Origin: Bacteroidales bacterium
Lineage (GTDB): Bacteria; Bacteroidota; Bacteroidia; Bacteroidales; JAGOPY01
Length of the DNA stretch: 64,000 nucleotides
Reading direction: 5' to 3'
NCBI GenBank assembly: GCA_017991835.1
Contig: JAGOPY010000004.1
Location: 124,001-188,000, forward strand
Below the pieces are notes generated by a model. The model searched no databases. It had not been told where the DNA came from and saw only the letters and a program-made list of their open reading frames with translations. A program made the translations under genes and the position numbers. Position 1 is the first letter of the stretch. Every line of letters begins with the position of its first letter. Shown here one piece after another: positions 44,992 to 53,756 of this stretch.

Positions 44992-46953
44992 ATGTTTTCA
45001 GTCCAGAACATATCCATCCATTTCGGGGGTACACCCCTGTTCCGGAATGTCAGCTTTATCATCAACCAGAAAGACAGGATCGGTCTGGCAGGCAAGAATG
45101 GCAGCGGGAAAACCACTTTGCTCAGGATCATCACCGGTATACAGGTTCCCGATGAGGGTGAAGTCGTCATCCCGAATGAAAAAACGCTGGGTTATCTGCC
45201 GCAGGAACTGCACCTGCAAAATACCCGCCCGGTCATTGAGGAAGCCCTGGAGGCTTTCCATGAGATCCGCGAACTGGAGCAGAAGATCCATGATGTTTCC
45301 CATGAAATCACCACCCGCGACGATTATGAGTCCAGGGCCTATCACCGGCTGGTCGACCACCTGGCCGAGCTGAATGAGAAGCACCGGATCATGGGCGGGC
45401 ATACGATGGCTGAGGAGGTGGAAAAGGTACTGACCGGCCTGGGATTCAAGAGAGAAGAGTTCACCCGGCCCCTCAACCAGTTCAGCTATGGATGGCAAAT
45501 GCGCGTTGAAATTGCCAAGATCCTCTTAAAGCGGCCCGACCTGGTCCTGCTCGACGAGCCGACCAATCACCTGGATATTGAGGCTATTCAATGGCTCGAA
45601 GGATTCCTGGCCGATTATCCCGGAGCCGTCGTTCTGGTTTCGCACGACCGGGCCTTCCTGGATAATGTTACCAACCGAACCATTGAAATTGAGCTGGGAA
45701 AAATATATGATTATAAAGCTTCCTACTCAGAATATATCCGGCAAAGGGAGGTCAGGCTGGAAGGACAGATGGCCGCCTATAACAACCAGCAGCAGCAAGT
45801 CAGGCAGGTGGAACGTTTTATCGAACGTTTTCGCTATAAAAATACCAAATCGCGCCAGGTCCAGTCAAGGATAAAAATGCTGGAGAAAATGGAGGAGATT
45901 GAAATAGACCAGCTTGATACTTCCTCCATCCATTTCCGCTTTCCGCCAGCGCCCCCCTCGGGTAAAGTGGTCATTGAGGCCGAAGACATGACGAAAAAGT
46001 ATGGCAGCAAACTGGTCCTCGACCGGCTCAATTTTGCCGCCATCAAAGGTGACCGGATTGCCTTCGTCGGCAGGAACGGGGAGGGGAAGACCACCCTGGC
46101 CAGGATCATTACAGGGGCCCTGGAACACGAAGGGCGCCTCCGGCTGGGTTTTAATGTCATGATCGGTTACTACGCCCAGAATCCCTCGGAAATGCTCGAT
46201 CCCGACATGACGATATTCGATACGATCGATCGGGTGGCGGTGGGCGATGTCAGGACCCGCATCAGGACCCTTCTGGGTGGATTCCTGTTCGGGGAAGATG
46301 ATATCGATAAAAAAGTAAAAGTACTCTCAGGGGGCGAAAAAGCGAGGCTCGCGCTGGCTAAGCTCTTGCTGACTCCGGCCAACCTCCTCGTACTCGATGA
46401 GCCGACCAACCATCTCGATATGCAGTCGAAAGACATCCTGAAAAATGCCCTGCTGCAATATGAAGGAACCCTGATCCTGGTCTCCCATGACCGTGATTTC
46501 TTGCAGGGGCTCACCAATAAAGTGTATGAGTTCAAAGACCGGACGATCAGGGAATACATCGGCGATATTTACGATTTTCTCGAATCCAGGAGATTGAGAT
46601 CATTCAGGGAACTGGAGCAGAATGGCCAGAAACAGGCTGGGACAATGCAGCCGGTGGACACGTCGGACAACAAGCAGGTTTATGAGAGGAAAAAGCAACT
46701 CGACCGGGATATCCGGAAACTGAGCGGCCAGATTGAGAAAAGCGAATCGGAGATCCAGGCGATGGAAAAGAAAATCGAAATGCTGAATAATCTGCTCTCC
46801 GACCCTTCTAAGCTCGATAAAGGGAGTAATATCGACCAGGTTTACCAGGAATACCAGTCGTTGCAGTCGAATCTGTCAAGGTTGGTTGAGTCGTGGGAGG
46901 CACAGAACATGGAACTGGAGGCACTGCAAAATTCCCGCATGGCTTTGAACTGA
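44992..46953 (+). CDS. ABC-F family ATPase (ribosome-associated type)
   Basis: This 653-residue protein has two ABC ATPase domains and no membrane helix, which defines the ABC-F family. Members bind the ribosomal E site and act in translation or antibiotic protection. The first nucleotide-binding domain has Walker A GKNGSGKTT (34-42) and LLDEPTNHLDIE, with a degenerate signature, FSYGWQMR, in place of LSGGxxxR. The second has Walker A GRNGEGKTT (from 360), signature LSGGEKARLALAK and VLDEPTNHLDM. The basic linker between them (about 240-310, rich in Arg and Gln) is the arm that would reach the peptidyl transferase centre. A C-terminal coiled coil (about 560-653) resembles Uup-type proteins. 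It is convergent with the polyprenyl synthetase gene, with 6 bases between the two stops. The exact subfamily cannot be fixed by eye. Confidence 0.94.
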   Translation: MFSVQNISIHFGGTPLFRNVSFIINQKDRIGLAGKNGSGKTTLLRIITGIQVPDEGEVVIPNEKTLGYLPQELHLQNTRPVIEEALEAFHEIRELEQKIHDVSHEITTRDDYESRAYHRLVDHLAELNEKHRIMGGHTMAEEVEKVLTGLGFKREEFTRPLNQFSYGWQMRVEIAKILLKRPDLVLLDEPTNHLDIEAIQWLEGFLADYPGAVVLVSHDRAFLDNVTNRTIEIELGKIYDYKASYSEYIRQREVRLEGQMAAYNNQQQQVRQVERFIERFRYKNTKSRQVQSRIKMLEKMEEIEIDQLDTSSIHFRFPPAPPSGKVVIEAEDMTKKYGSKLVLDRLNFAAIKGDRIAFVGRNGEGKTTLARIITGALEHEGRLRLGFNVMIGYYAQNPSEMLDPDMTIFDTIDRVAVGDVRTRIRTLLGGFLFGEDDIDKKVKVLSGGEKARLALAKLLLTPANLLVLDEPTNHLDMQSKDILKNALLQYEGTLILVSHDRDFLQGLTNKVYEFKDRTIREYIGDIYDFLESRRLRSFRELEQNGQKQAGTMQPVDTSDNKQVYERKKQLDRDIRKLSGQIEKSESEIQAMEKKIEMLNNLLSDPSKLDKGSNIDQVYQEYQSLQSNLSRLVESWEAQNMELEALQNSRMALN

Positions 46954-46959
46954 CCGGGA

Positions 46960-47934
46960 TTAGAACTTTCTGCCCACCATCTTATCCGTATAATCTTTCA
47001 GCAGATATTTCTTCTCCTGTTCGGCCCTTATCGATTCAAAAGCCCGCTCAGCAATCATAAAATGCTCGTTAATCCTGGCTTCGGTGTGTTTCTTCACATC
47101 GGCGGCATCAAAGTATTTCATGACCTTTTTGATCTTCATTTCCGGTTCAATGGATGTATTGGCATAAAGTTCGGCAAACTTCAGTTTATCTTTTCCGCTT
47201 GCGTATTCGAGCGCCTTCAGGTAGAGGTAGGTCTTTTTGCAATTCAGGATGTCGCCGTATTGTTTCTTGCCAAAAACCGCTGAATCACCATAGGTATCAA
47301 GCAGGTCATCGCGAAGCTGGAACAAAATACCGGTATGGATACCGAATTCGAACAGCCGTTCCAGGTCTTCCGCACCGGCACCGGCCATAATGCCGCCCAG
47401 CTTTAGTGCCGCACCGATGAGCACAGCTGTCTTAAGCCGGATCATCCCGAGGTATTCGTCGATAGTCACATCATTCCTCTCCTCAAAATTCATATCCAGC
47501 TGTTGCCCTTCGCAAACACCGGTTGCAATGAGGCTGAAAACTTCCAGCGAGGGTTTGACCAGGGGATCGTCGAGCCGGAGAAATTGTTCATAGGCCTTGA
47601 CCAGCATGGTGTCGCCAGAAAGGATGGCCGTATTGGCATTCCACTTTTCATGAACCGTTTGTTTGCCCCTCCGCAGCGGTGCCCTGTCCATGATATCATC
47701 ATGAACCAGCGAGAAATTATGGAAAATCTCAATCCCCAGCGCTGCCGGTATAGCTTTGCCAATATCCCCGCCATACATCTCAGCAGCCATCAGCAGCATT
47801 ACAGGCCTTATTCTTTTCCCTCCAAGCGATAAAATGTAGGTGATGGGTTCATATAGTTCCAGAGGCTCCCGGTTGAAATTTTCTTTTTCCAGAGCCTCAT
47901 TGATAATATTCAGCAGTTCGTCCGAAGTATGCAT
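46960..47934 (-). CDS. Polyprenyl synthetase family protein (isoprenyl diphosphate synthase)
   Basis: This 324-residue trans-isoprenyl diphosphate synthase condenses isopentenyl diphosphate with an allylic primer to make linear prenyl diphosphates. Visible are GGKRIRP (38-44), the first aspartate-rich motif DDIMD (79-83) with RRG after it, the KT at about 168-169, and the second aspartate-rich motif DDLLD (209-213). There is a Phe five residues before the first motif and no two-residue insertion in that motif, which hints at a farnesyl or geranylgeranyl product; the chain length is inference. It lies 19 bases after rfbA and may be the last gene of an MMPL-rfbA-synthase transcript. It could feed undecaprenyl carrier or quinone synthesis. 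Confidence 0.93.
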   Translation of the reverse strand: MHTSDELLNIINEALEKENFNREPLELYEPITYILSLGGKRIRPVMLLMAAEMYGGDIGKAIPAALGIEIFHNFSLVHDDIMDRAPLRRGKQTVHEKWNANTAILSGDTMLVKAYEQFLRLDDPLVKPSLEVFSLIATGVCEGQQLDMNFEERNDVTIDEYLGMIRLKTAVLIGAALKLGGIMAGAGAEDLERLFEFGIHTGILFQLRDDLLDTYGDSAVFGKKQYGDILNCKKTYLYLKALEYASGKDKLKFAELYANTSIEPEMKIKKVMKYFDAADVKKHTEARINEHFMIAERAFESIRAEQEKKYLLKDYTDKMVGRKF

Positions 47935-47953
47935 ATTAACTTTTATTCCGGTG

Positions 47954-48820
47954 TTATTTTCTTTCGATCAATCCGAGCAGATACTGGCCATAACCGCTCT
48001 TGAGCAAAGGCTCTGCTATTTTTACCAGTTGTTTTTCATCAATGAAACCCATCTGGAATGCAACCTCTTCGATACAGCCTATTTTCAACCCCTGCCGCTG
48101 CTCGATAACCTCTACATACTGGGATGCCTGCAGTAATGAACTGAAGGTACCTGTATCCAGCCAGGCCGTTCCCCGGTCAAGGATCCCCACTTTCAGCTTC
48201 CCCCTCTCCAGGTACCACCTGTTCACATCCGTTATCTCATATTCGCCCCTGGCGCTGGGCTTCATGGTTTTTGCCACTTCCACCACCGTATTGTCGTAAA
48301 AATACAGTCCGGGAACGGCATAATTTGATTTCGGTTGCCTGGGCTTTTCTTCAATCGATATAGCCTGCTTTTTGTCGTCAAACTCAACCACCCCGTATCT
48401 TTCGGGATCTGATACGTGGTAAGCAAATACCACCCCTCCGTCGGGATCATTGTTCTCGAGGAGAAGCTTGTGCAAACCGGTTCCGTAAAAGATATTGTCG
48501 CCTAAGATCAGCGCTGCCTTATCGTTGCCGATGAATTTCCCGCCAATGACAAAAGCCTGAGCCAGTCCGTTGGGAATAGCCTGCTCAGCGTAGGCAAAAC
48601 GGCACCCGATCTGGCTTCCGTCGCCCAGCAATTTTTCAAAATTCGGAAGATCATATGGGGTAGAAATGATCAGGATTTCGCGGATATCGGCCTGCATCAG
48701 CACCGAAAGCGGGTAATAGATCATCGGCTTGTCGTAAATGGGCATCAGTTGCTTGCTGATCGCCATGGTGATTGGATAAAGCCTTGTTCCTGAGCCTCCT
48801 GCGAGAATTATTCCCTTCAT
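47954..48820 (-). CDS. rfbA: Glucose-1-phosphate thymidylyltransferase
   Basis: This 288-residue protein matches RfbA/RmlA in length and motifs: [18 protein letters not shown] at the N-terminus (nucleotide-binding, with the catalytic Arg), [17 protein letters not shown], and [10 protein letters not shown] with the metal-binding Asp. It makes dTDP-glucose from dTTP and glucose-1-phosphate, the first step toward dTDP-L-rhamnose and other dTDP-sugars for O-antigen or surface glycans. No rfbB, C or D gene is next to it, so the rest of the pathway must be encoded elsewhere. It is 50 bases downstream of the MMPL gene and 19 bases upstream of the polyprenyl synthetase. In T9SS organisms dTDP-sugars can also feed the surface anchor glycan; that link is inference. 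Confidence 0.95.
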   Translation of the reverse strand: MKGIILAGGSGTRLYPITMAISKQLMPIYDKPMIYYPLSVLMQADIREILIISTPYDLPNFEKLLGDGSQIGCRFAYAEQAIPNGLAQAFVIGGKFIGNDKAALILGDNIFYGTGLHKLLLENNDPDGGVVFAYHVSDPERYGVVEFDDKKQAISIEEKPRQPKSNYAVPGLYFYDNTVVEVAKTMKPSARGEYEITDVNRWYLERGKLKVGILDRGTAWLDTGTFSSLLQASQYVEVIEQRQGLKIGCIEEVAFQMGFIDEKQLVKIAEPLLKSGYGQYLLGLIERK

Positions 48821-48870
48821 CTTTATGATATTATGGTTAGAAGATTACCACTGATTCTGATGGAAAATGC

Positions 48871-51276
48871 CTACTCCTCCGTCCTCTTTTTATCTTGTTG
48901 TTCCACGACAAGTTCTTCCAGCTCAATATCGAGCTCTTCATCGAAAATGTCGATGAGCGGTTCCTTAAATCTTCGTGTGGTGATAAATTTGTCGAGTGTC
49001 AATAAGAATGATGGCAGTATGAACAGGTTGCAAAGCAATGCCATCAGCAAAGTGAACGATATCAGGTAGCCAAGGGCAGAGGTGCCACCGAAGGTGGAGA
49101 AGATAAAGATGGCAAAGCCGAAAAACAATACGCTGGAAGAGTAGATCATGCTAAAGCCCGTCTCCTTCAGCGCAGATATCACCGAAGGTCTGATCTTCCA
49201 TTTGTTGTAAATCAGGAACAGCCTGTAACGACCCAGGTACTGGATGGCGTTATCCACCGAGATCCCCAGGGCAATGCTGAAAATAATGATAGTAGATGGC
49301 TTGATGGTTATCCCGATAAATCCCATCATCCCGGCAGTCATGATCAAGGGGATCAGGTTGGGGATCAGGGAGATAATGATCATCCGGGCCGAACTGAAGA
49401 GCATGGCCATCAGGGCCGATATCAGGATGATAGCCAGGACCAGGCTCATCAGCAGGTGTTTCATCAGGTATTTGGAGCCTTCCAGGTAAACGATGCTGGT
49501 GCCGGTGATCAAAACGTCGTACTCCGGGGCCGGGAAAATGGAATCGATCCGTGGCCTGATCTCGTCCCTGATCCGCTCGATGTCGTAAGTGTAAATATTG
49601 CCAAGTTGCGAGGTGATCCGGGTCACCTGCATGTTGGTATCCAGGAACGAGTTCATGATCGTCCTCTTTCCTTCTTCCATTTTCGGAAGATAGCGAATCA
49701 TAAAATTCAGTTCCTGCGTGTTCGGAAGGCCGTAATAGCTGGTGTCGCCGTTATAGAAAGCCTGGCGGGCAAATTTTACCACATCTACTACCGACAGCGA
49801 TTTGGAGATTTCGGGGTATTCTGCCAGCACTTTTTGCACCTGTTCCAGTTTCTCGATGTTGGTATACTTCATCACCCCCCTTTTCTTTTTTGTATCGATG
49901 GAAATCTCAAAAGGCATCACCCCTTTAAAATTTTCTTCGATGAAGGCGAGGTCTTTGTAAATGGGGTCTCTCCGGGCCACGTCATCCACGATCTTCCCTG
50001 CGGATTTAAGCTGGGTAATGCCTGCTATACCTACAATAACAATAATTACGGTGATGATGTAAATAACCGTCCTCCTTTTGCTGACTATGTTTACAATCGT
50101 ATTGATGATCCTAAGGACGGGACCCGTTTCGAGATGTTTGATGTGCCTTTGTTCCGGGGCGGGCAGGTAACTGAAGATGATCGGGACGAGCATCAGGGTC
50201 AGCAGGTAAGCAACCAGGATGCTCAGGGAGGCCAGGATGCCGAATTCGGTCAGAATTTTATTCCCGGTGATGATAAACGTGGCGAAACCTGCCGCCGTTG
50301 CCGCATTGGTCAACAGGTTGGTCGTCCCCAGCCGCATGATCATCCGCGAAAGCGCCTTTACCTTATTCCGGTGCAACTTAAACTCGTGGTGAAACTTGGT
50401 GAGCATGAAGATGCAGTTCTCCACGACGATCACGATCAGCAATGGCGGTAAAATAGCCGTCAGGATCGTCAGCTTGTACCCCAGGACAACATTCAGGCCC
50501 AGGATCCAGGCTACATTGATCAGGACTATAATCAGTGTGAACAGCGCGATCTTGAACGACCGGAAAAAAGCCAGCAGGATAAGTACGGTCAGGGCAAGGG
50601 CCGAGAGGACAAACATAAACTGCTCTTTCTGAAGCTTCTCGGCGATCTTGATCCGGATATAGGGTAATCCCGAATAGTGTACCTTGATGTTGTGGTTCTG
50701 CCCGAACTTATCGGTTAAATCCACGATATCTTTGACCAGCCTGACCCGGTTCCTGTTTTTGATCTCCTCTTTGTTCAGCGTGACCATCATCAGGGTGGCC
50801 CCGGTCTCTTTATTTATCAGGAAACCTTCGTAAAAAGGGATTGAAAGCACGACATTCTTAAGGCTGTCGAGTTCGGCCTGGCTTTGCGGTTTTCCCTGGA
50901 AGACCAGGTCGAAATTCAGCTTCCGCAGACTGTCGTCTTTTTCCAGCTGGTATATCCTGGCCAGAGATACAACCTCTCCAACCCCCTCCATCGCCTTAAT
51001 AGAATAGGTGAGGTCCCACCAGTCGTTGAATTCTTCCAGCTCAAAAAGATTGTCACTTTTTATCCCGATGAACATCACCGAACCATCTTCTCCGAAAACT
51101 TCTTTGAAATGATGGTAGTCGATGCTGATGCTATCGGTGTATGGCAACATCTGCTGAAAATCATAGGATATTTTCAACCCGGTCGCCATATACCCCATAA
51201 AACCTGTCATCGCTAAGATTACGAGCAGGTTGGCAAGCCTGTTTCTAAGAATGAACCGGACCAGTAACTGGGCCAT
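48871..51276 (-). CDS. MMPL/RND-type membrane exporter
   Basis: This 801-residue protein has about twelve membrane helices in the RND layout: one helix near residues 17-35, a large periplasmic domain (about 40-210), five helices (about 215-385), a seventh helix near 405-425 (YIITVIIVIVGIAGI), a second periplasmic domain (about 430-620) and five more helices. The paired conserved segments (ILPPLLIVIVVENCIFMLTK and IIIFSIALGISVDNAIQYLG) are MMPL/patched-type intramembrane motifs with acidic residues likely to carry protons. Family members move lipids or hydrophobic compounds out of the inner membrane. There is no adaptor or outer-membrane channel gene next door. It starts 123 bases from a divergent secreted protein gene. 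The acidic C-terminal tail (DEELDIELEELVVEQQ) is cytoplasmic. The substrate is unknown. Confidence 0.88.
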   Translation of the reverse strand: MAQLLVRFILRNRLANLLVILAMTGFMGYMATGLKISYDFQQMLPYTDSISIDYHHFKEVFGEDGSVMFIGIKSDNLFELEEFNDWWDLTYSIKAMEGVGEVVSLARIYQLEKDDSLRKLNFDLVFQGKPQSQAELDSLKNVVLSIPFYEGFLINKETGATLMMVTLNKEEIKNRNRVRLVKDIVDLTDKFGQNHNIKVHYSGLPYIRIKIAEKLQKEQFMFVLSALALTVLILLAFFRSFKIALFTLIIVLINVAWILGLNVVLGYKLTILTAILPPLLIVIVVENCIFMLTKFHHEFKLHRNKVKALSRMIMRLGTTNLLTNAATAAGFATFIITGNKILTEFGILASLSILVAYLLTLMLVPIIFSYLPAPEQRHIKHLETGPVLRIINTIVNIVSKRRTVIYIITVIIVIVGIAGITQLKSAGKIVDDVARRDPIYKDLAFIEENFKGVMPFEISIDTKKKRGVMKYTNIEKLEQVQKVLAEYPEISKSLSVVDVVKFARQAFYNGDTSYYGLPNTQELNFMIRYLPKMEEGKRTIMNSFLDTNMQVTRITSQLGNIYTYDIERIRDEIRPRIDSIFPAPEYDVLITGTSIVYLEGSKYLMKHLLMSLVLAIILISALMAMLFSSARMIIISLIPNLIPLIMTAGMMGFIGITIKPSTIIIFSIALGISVDNAIQYLGRYRLFLIYNKWKIRPSVISALKETGFSMIYSSSVLFFGFAIFIFSTFGGTSALGYLISFTLLMALLCNLFILPSFLLTLDKFITTRRFKEPLIDIFDEELDIELEELVVEQQDKKRTEE

Positions 51277-51302
51277 GAAAGAAAAATATTTTTACTTTAT
51301 AA

Positions 51303-51327
51303 TAGTTTTGCACAAAATTTGGTGCAA
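51303..51327 (+). promoter_or_regulatory. Promoter-like box and inverted repeat in the divergent region
   Basis: TAGTTTTG (51303-51310) matches TAnnTTTG for the plus-strand gene at 51400. Overlapping it, TTGCAC (51308-51313) and GTGCAA (51322-51327) form a 6-bp inverted repeat with an 8-base spacer, which could be an operator serving both divergent genes. Confidence 0.35.
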
Positions 51328-51399
51328 TTGAAAGTCTCTGCTTTATCGCGGGTTCAAATTTAATTTTAATTAGGACACACAACGAAAAAATTACCGGTC

Positions 51400-52476
51400 A
51401 TGAAAATAAAAATCCAGTTCCTGTTATCATTCTTTATATTGGCCATGATGAACGTAATATTCGGACAGGCTCCCCGGACGCTGGACGAAGATATTAACCG
51501 GTTGGCGGGCAAAATTGTACAGTATCCCGCCAGGGAAAAGTATTTGACGGAGATTAAGTCAAAATATGATGAAGCCTGCAGGATCGACCGGGAACGGATC
51601 CAGGAACTGCGTGCCGGCGGCCAGCCGGATATCTGGTATGAAATCTTCAGGACCTACCAGGTACTGGAAAACAGGCAGGCGGTAGTTAAAAGGATCCCTG
51701 ACGCTTCGCTCCAAAAAACCGGAATTGTAATTGCCGATTATTCCAAGGAGATGGATGAGGCCAAATACAAGGCAACGGCCTATCTTTATGCCCATGCGCT
51801 GAAACTGCTCGAAACAGGCAGCGTGCCCGATTCACGGCAGGCATACGCCGAACTGATGAAAGCCGCTTCTCTGAACAATTCCTATAAAGAGATCGATAAA
51901 CTGATCCGGAAAGCCGTTCTCAAAGGCGCTTCCGATGTGGAATTCGAAATGGATAACCGTACAGGCAAAGTGGTCAGCTCTTCCATGATCCGTTACCTCT
52001 CCGTCATCGTCTGGGAGTTCAAGAAAGCGAATTACGGCCATGAAAAACCGGGGAAGCCCGATAAAAGTTTCCCTTTTACCCTCCGGGTAGTTCTCGACGA
52101 GCTGCAGATCGGCAAAGACCAGGTCAGGGAACTCCAGTACCAGGAGGAGAGAGATGTGATGCGCGATTTTATGATAGTCGATACGATCCGGTGCCAGATT
52201 TCCGAAACCCGGCAGTTGAAGAAGGCAGTATTATCCGGGAGGCTGGAATATATCGACCGGCGGACGGGTAGGGTGATAAACCGGGTGCCGGTGAAGGTGG
52301 AATCGGTTTTTACCAATGCGTATGCTACCCTGCAGGGAAATCCCGATGCAGCCGGCGATGAAACCCGCCGCCTGCTGAAATCTTCACGGGTGGCTTATCC
52401 TTCCAATGAACAAATGATCCTCGACGCAACGGAGGAATTTGCAAAAAAAGCGACTGAAATTATCCTGGGTGAGTAG
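51400..52476 (+). CDS. Secreted protein of unknown function
   Basis: This 358-residue protein has a clear signal peptide (MKIKIQFLLSFFILAMMNVIFGQ, cut near residue 23; motif given only for position) and no further membrane helix. The mature part is charged and looks mostly helical up to about residue 180, with TPR-like spacing (YLYAHALKLLETGSVPDSRQAYAELMKAAS, about 127-156). A more beta-rich half follows, with VEYIDRRTGRVINRVPVKVESVF-like strands. I recognise no family and no catalytic motif. There is no lipobox cysteine and no T9SS sorting domain, so it should stay in the periplasm. It diverges from the MMPL gene across a 123-bp region and its stop is 3 bases from the convergent phosphofructokinase stop. 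Confidence 0.8.
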   Translation: MKIKIQFLLSFFILAMMNVIFGQAPRTLDEDINRLAGKIVQYPAREKYLTEIKSKYDEACRIDRERIQELRAGGQPDIWYEIFRTYQVLENRQAVVKRIPDASLQKTGIVIADYSKEMDEAKYKATAYLYAHALKLLETGSVPDSRQAYAELMKAASLNNSYKEIDKLIRKAVLKGASDVEFEMDNRTGKVVSSSMIRYLSVIVWEFKKANYGHEKPGKPDKSFPFTLRVVLDELQIGKDQVRELQYQEERDVMRDFMIVDTIRCQISETRQLKKAVLSGRLEYIDRRTGRVINRVPVKVESVFTNAYATLQGNPDAAGDETRRLLKSSRVAYPSNEQMILDATEEFAKKATEIILGE

Positions 52477-52479
52477 GAC

Positions 52480-53697
52480 CTACCAGTTCAGGATCTTTCT
52501 GAAATCGAAATTTTCAGGATCGGGAACGTATTGCCGGGCCGCCTCGTAATCCTCTTCGGTAAGGAATTGCAGGTTATGCTCATAAACCATGGTCACTTTC
52601 TGTGAATTGATGTTGACCATTCTCGGTTTTACTTTGCCCTTTTCATCCGTGACATCTTTCAGGAAAAGCGGATATACGTCCCCTTTGGGATCGGAAGTGA
52701 CCATACAGGCCGACATCCCCTGGTCGTAGAGGATCTTTACGCCAAGCCCGAGCAATGAGCAGTACATCAGGTCGAAAGCGGTCGGGCTGATACAGCGGAG
52801 TTCGTACCCCAGCTCTTCCGGGCGGCTTTTAACCGAGATATTCAGTTCCTTTAACTTTCTTTGCAACAGCAGGTTAAAGATATGCGCCTTGCTGACGTTG
52901 CCCAGTTCCGGGTGGCCGTGATCGTCGTAAGTGAAGCTGATATTGGTCGACTCGATCTCCTCATCGGTCATGAAATGGAAAACGCCTTCGCTGATGATGG
53001 CAACGCCATAACTGATCCCCAGGATTTTTCTTTTCAGGATGGAAGAGATGATCATCCGGGTGATTTTATCGAAGGAAATATCGGTTTTGTTGAACATCTC
53101 AGGGATAATGATCATGGGAAGATGACATGCGCCGCCGATCCCGAAAGCGAGATGCCCTGCTTCGCGTCCCATGGCTGAGATGATGAACCAGTTACCGCTG
53201 GTCCGGGAATCCTCATATATGGTCGATGCGATACGGACGCCCTCCTCCTTGGCCGACTGGTAACCGAATGTCGGCTGACCTTCCGGTAAGGGCAGATCGT
53301 TATCGATCGTCTTCGGAACGTGGATGTTCTGAATTTTGATGTCGTGATTCGACAGGAACTGTGAGATCCTGTTGGCCGTCGAAGCCGTATCATCCCCGCC
53401 AATGGTGACCAGCAGTTTTACATTGTTGGCCACAAAAAAATCAGTGTTGAATTCGCTGTCTTTCGGCTTGTGGCGGCTCATGACCAGCGCCGAACCACCC
53501 TGGTTTTTGATCTTATCGGCCAGTTCAAAATCAAAATCCTGTGTCTTCGGATTGGACGTGAACAAAGTTTTATATCCTTCATGCATCCCGATGACACGGT
53601 AACCGTCTTTCAGAAAAACCTTGGCAATGCTGCTGATAACGGTGTTGATGCCGGGTGCGGGCCCGCCGCCGGCTAAAATGACAATGGATTCTTTCAT
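52480..53697 (-). CDS. pfp: 6-phosphofructokinase, pyrophosphate-dependent type
   Basis: This 405-residue PFK-family enzyme phosphorylates fructose 6-phosphate in glycolysis. The N-terminus VILAGGGPAPGINTVI is the family P-loop-like segment. Two positions report the phosphoryl donor. The motif GGDDT (100-104) has Asp where ATP enzymes have Gly (GGDGS), and PKTIDND (128-134) has Lys where ATP enzymes have Gly (GTIDND). By established structure-function work on this family both point to pyrophosphate as donor, which makes the step reversible. MGREAGH (about 178) is the sugar-phosphate site. It is longer than E. coli PfkA (320) and fits the roughly 400-residue group. It follows aspartate kinase by 59 bases on the same strand. 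Confidence 0.9.
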   Translation of the reverse strand: MKESIVILAGGGPAPGINTVISSIAKVFLKDGYRVIGMHEGYKTLFTSNPKTQDFDFELADKIKNQGGSALVMSRHKPKDSEFNTDFFVANNVKLLVTIGGDDTASTANRISQFLSNHDIKIQNIHVPKTIDNDLPLPEGQPTFGYQSAKEEGVRIASTIYEDSRTSGNWFIISAMGREAGHLAFGIGGACHLPMIIIPEMFNKTDISFDKITRMIISSILKRKILGISYGVAIISEGVFHFMTDEEIESTNISFTYDDHGHPELGNVSKAHIFNLLLQRKLKELNISVKSRPEELGYELRCISPTAFDLMYCSLLGLGVKILYDQGMSACMVTSDPKGDVYPLFLKDVTDEKGKVKPRMVNINSQKVTMVYEHNLQFLTEEDYEAARQYVPDPENFDFRKILNW

Positions 53698-53756
53698 ATA
53701 CGTGGGAAAGTTTGTGTTTGAAGGTGCAAAAATAGCAAGATTTGCGAGACGCGGCC

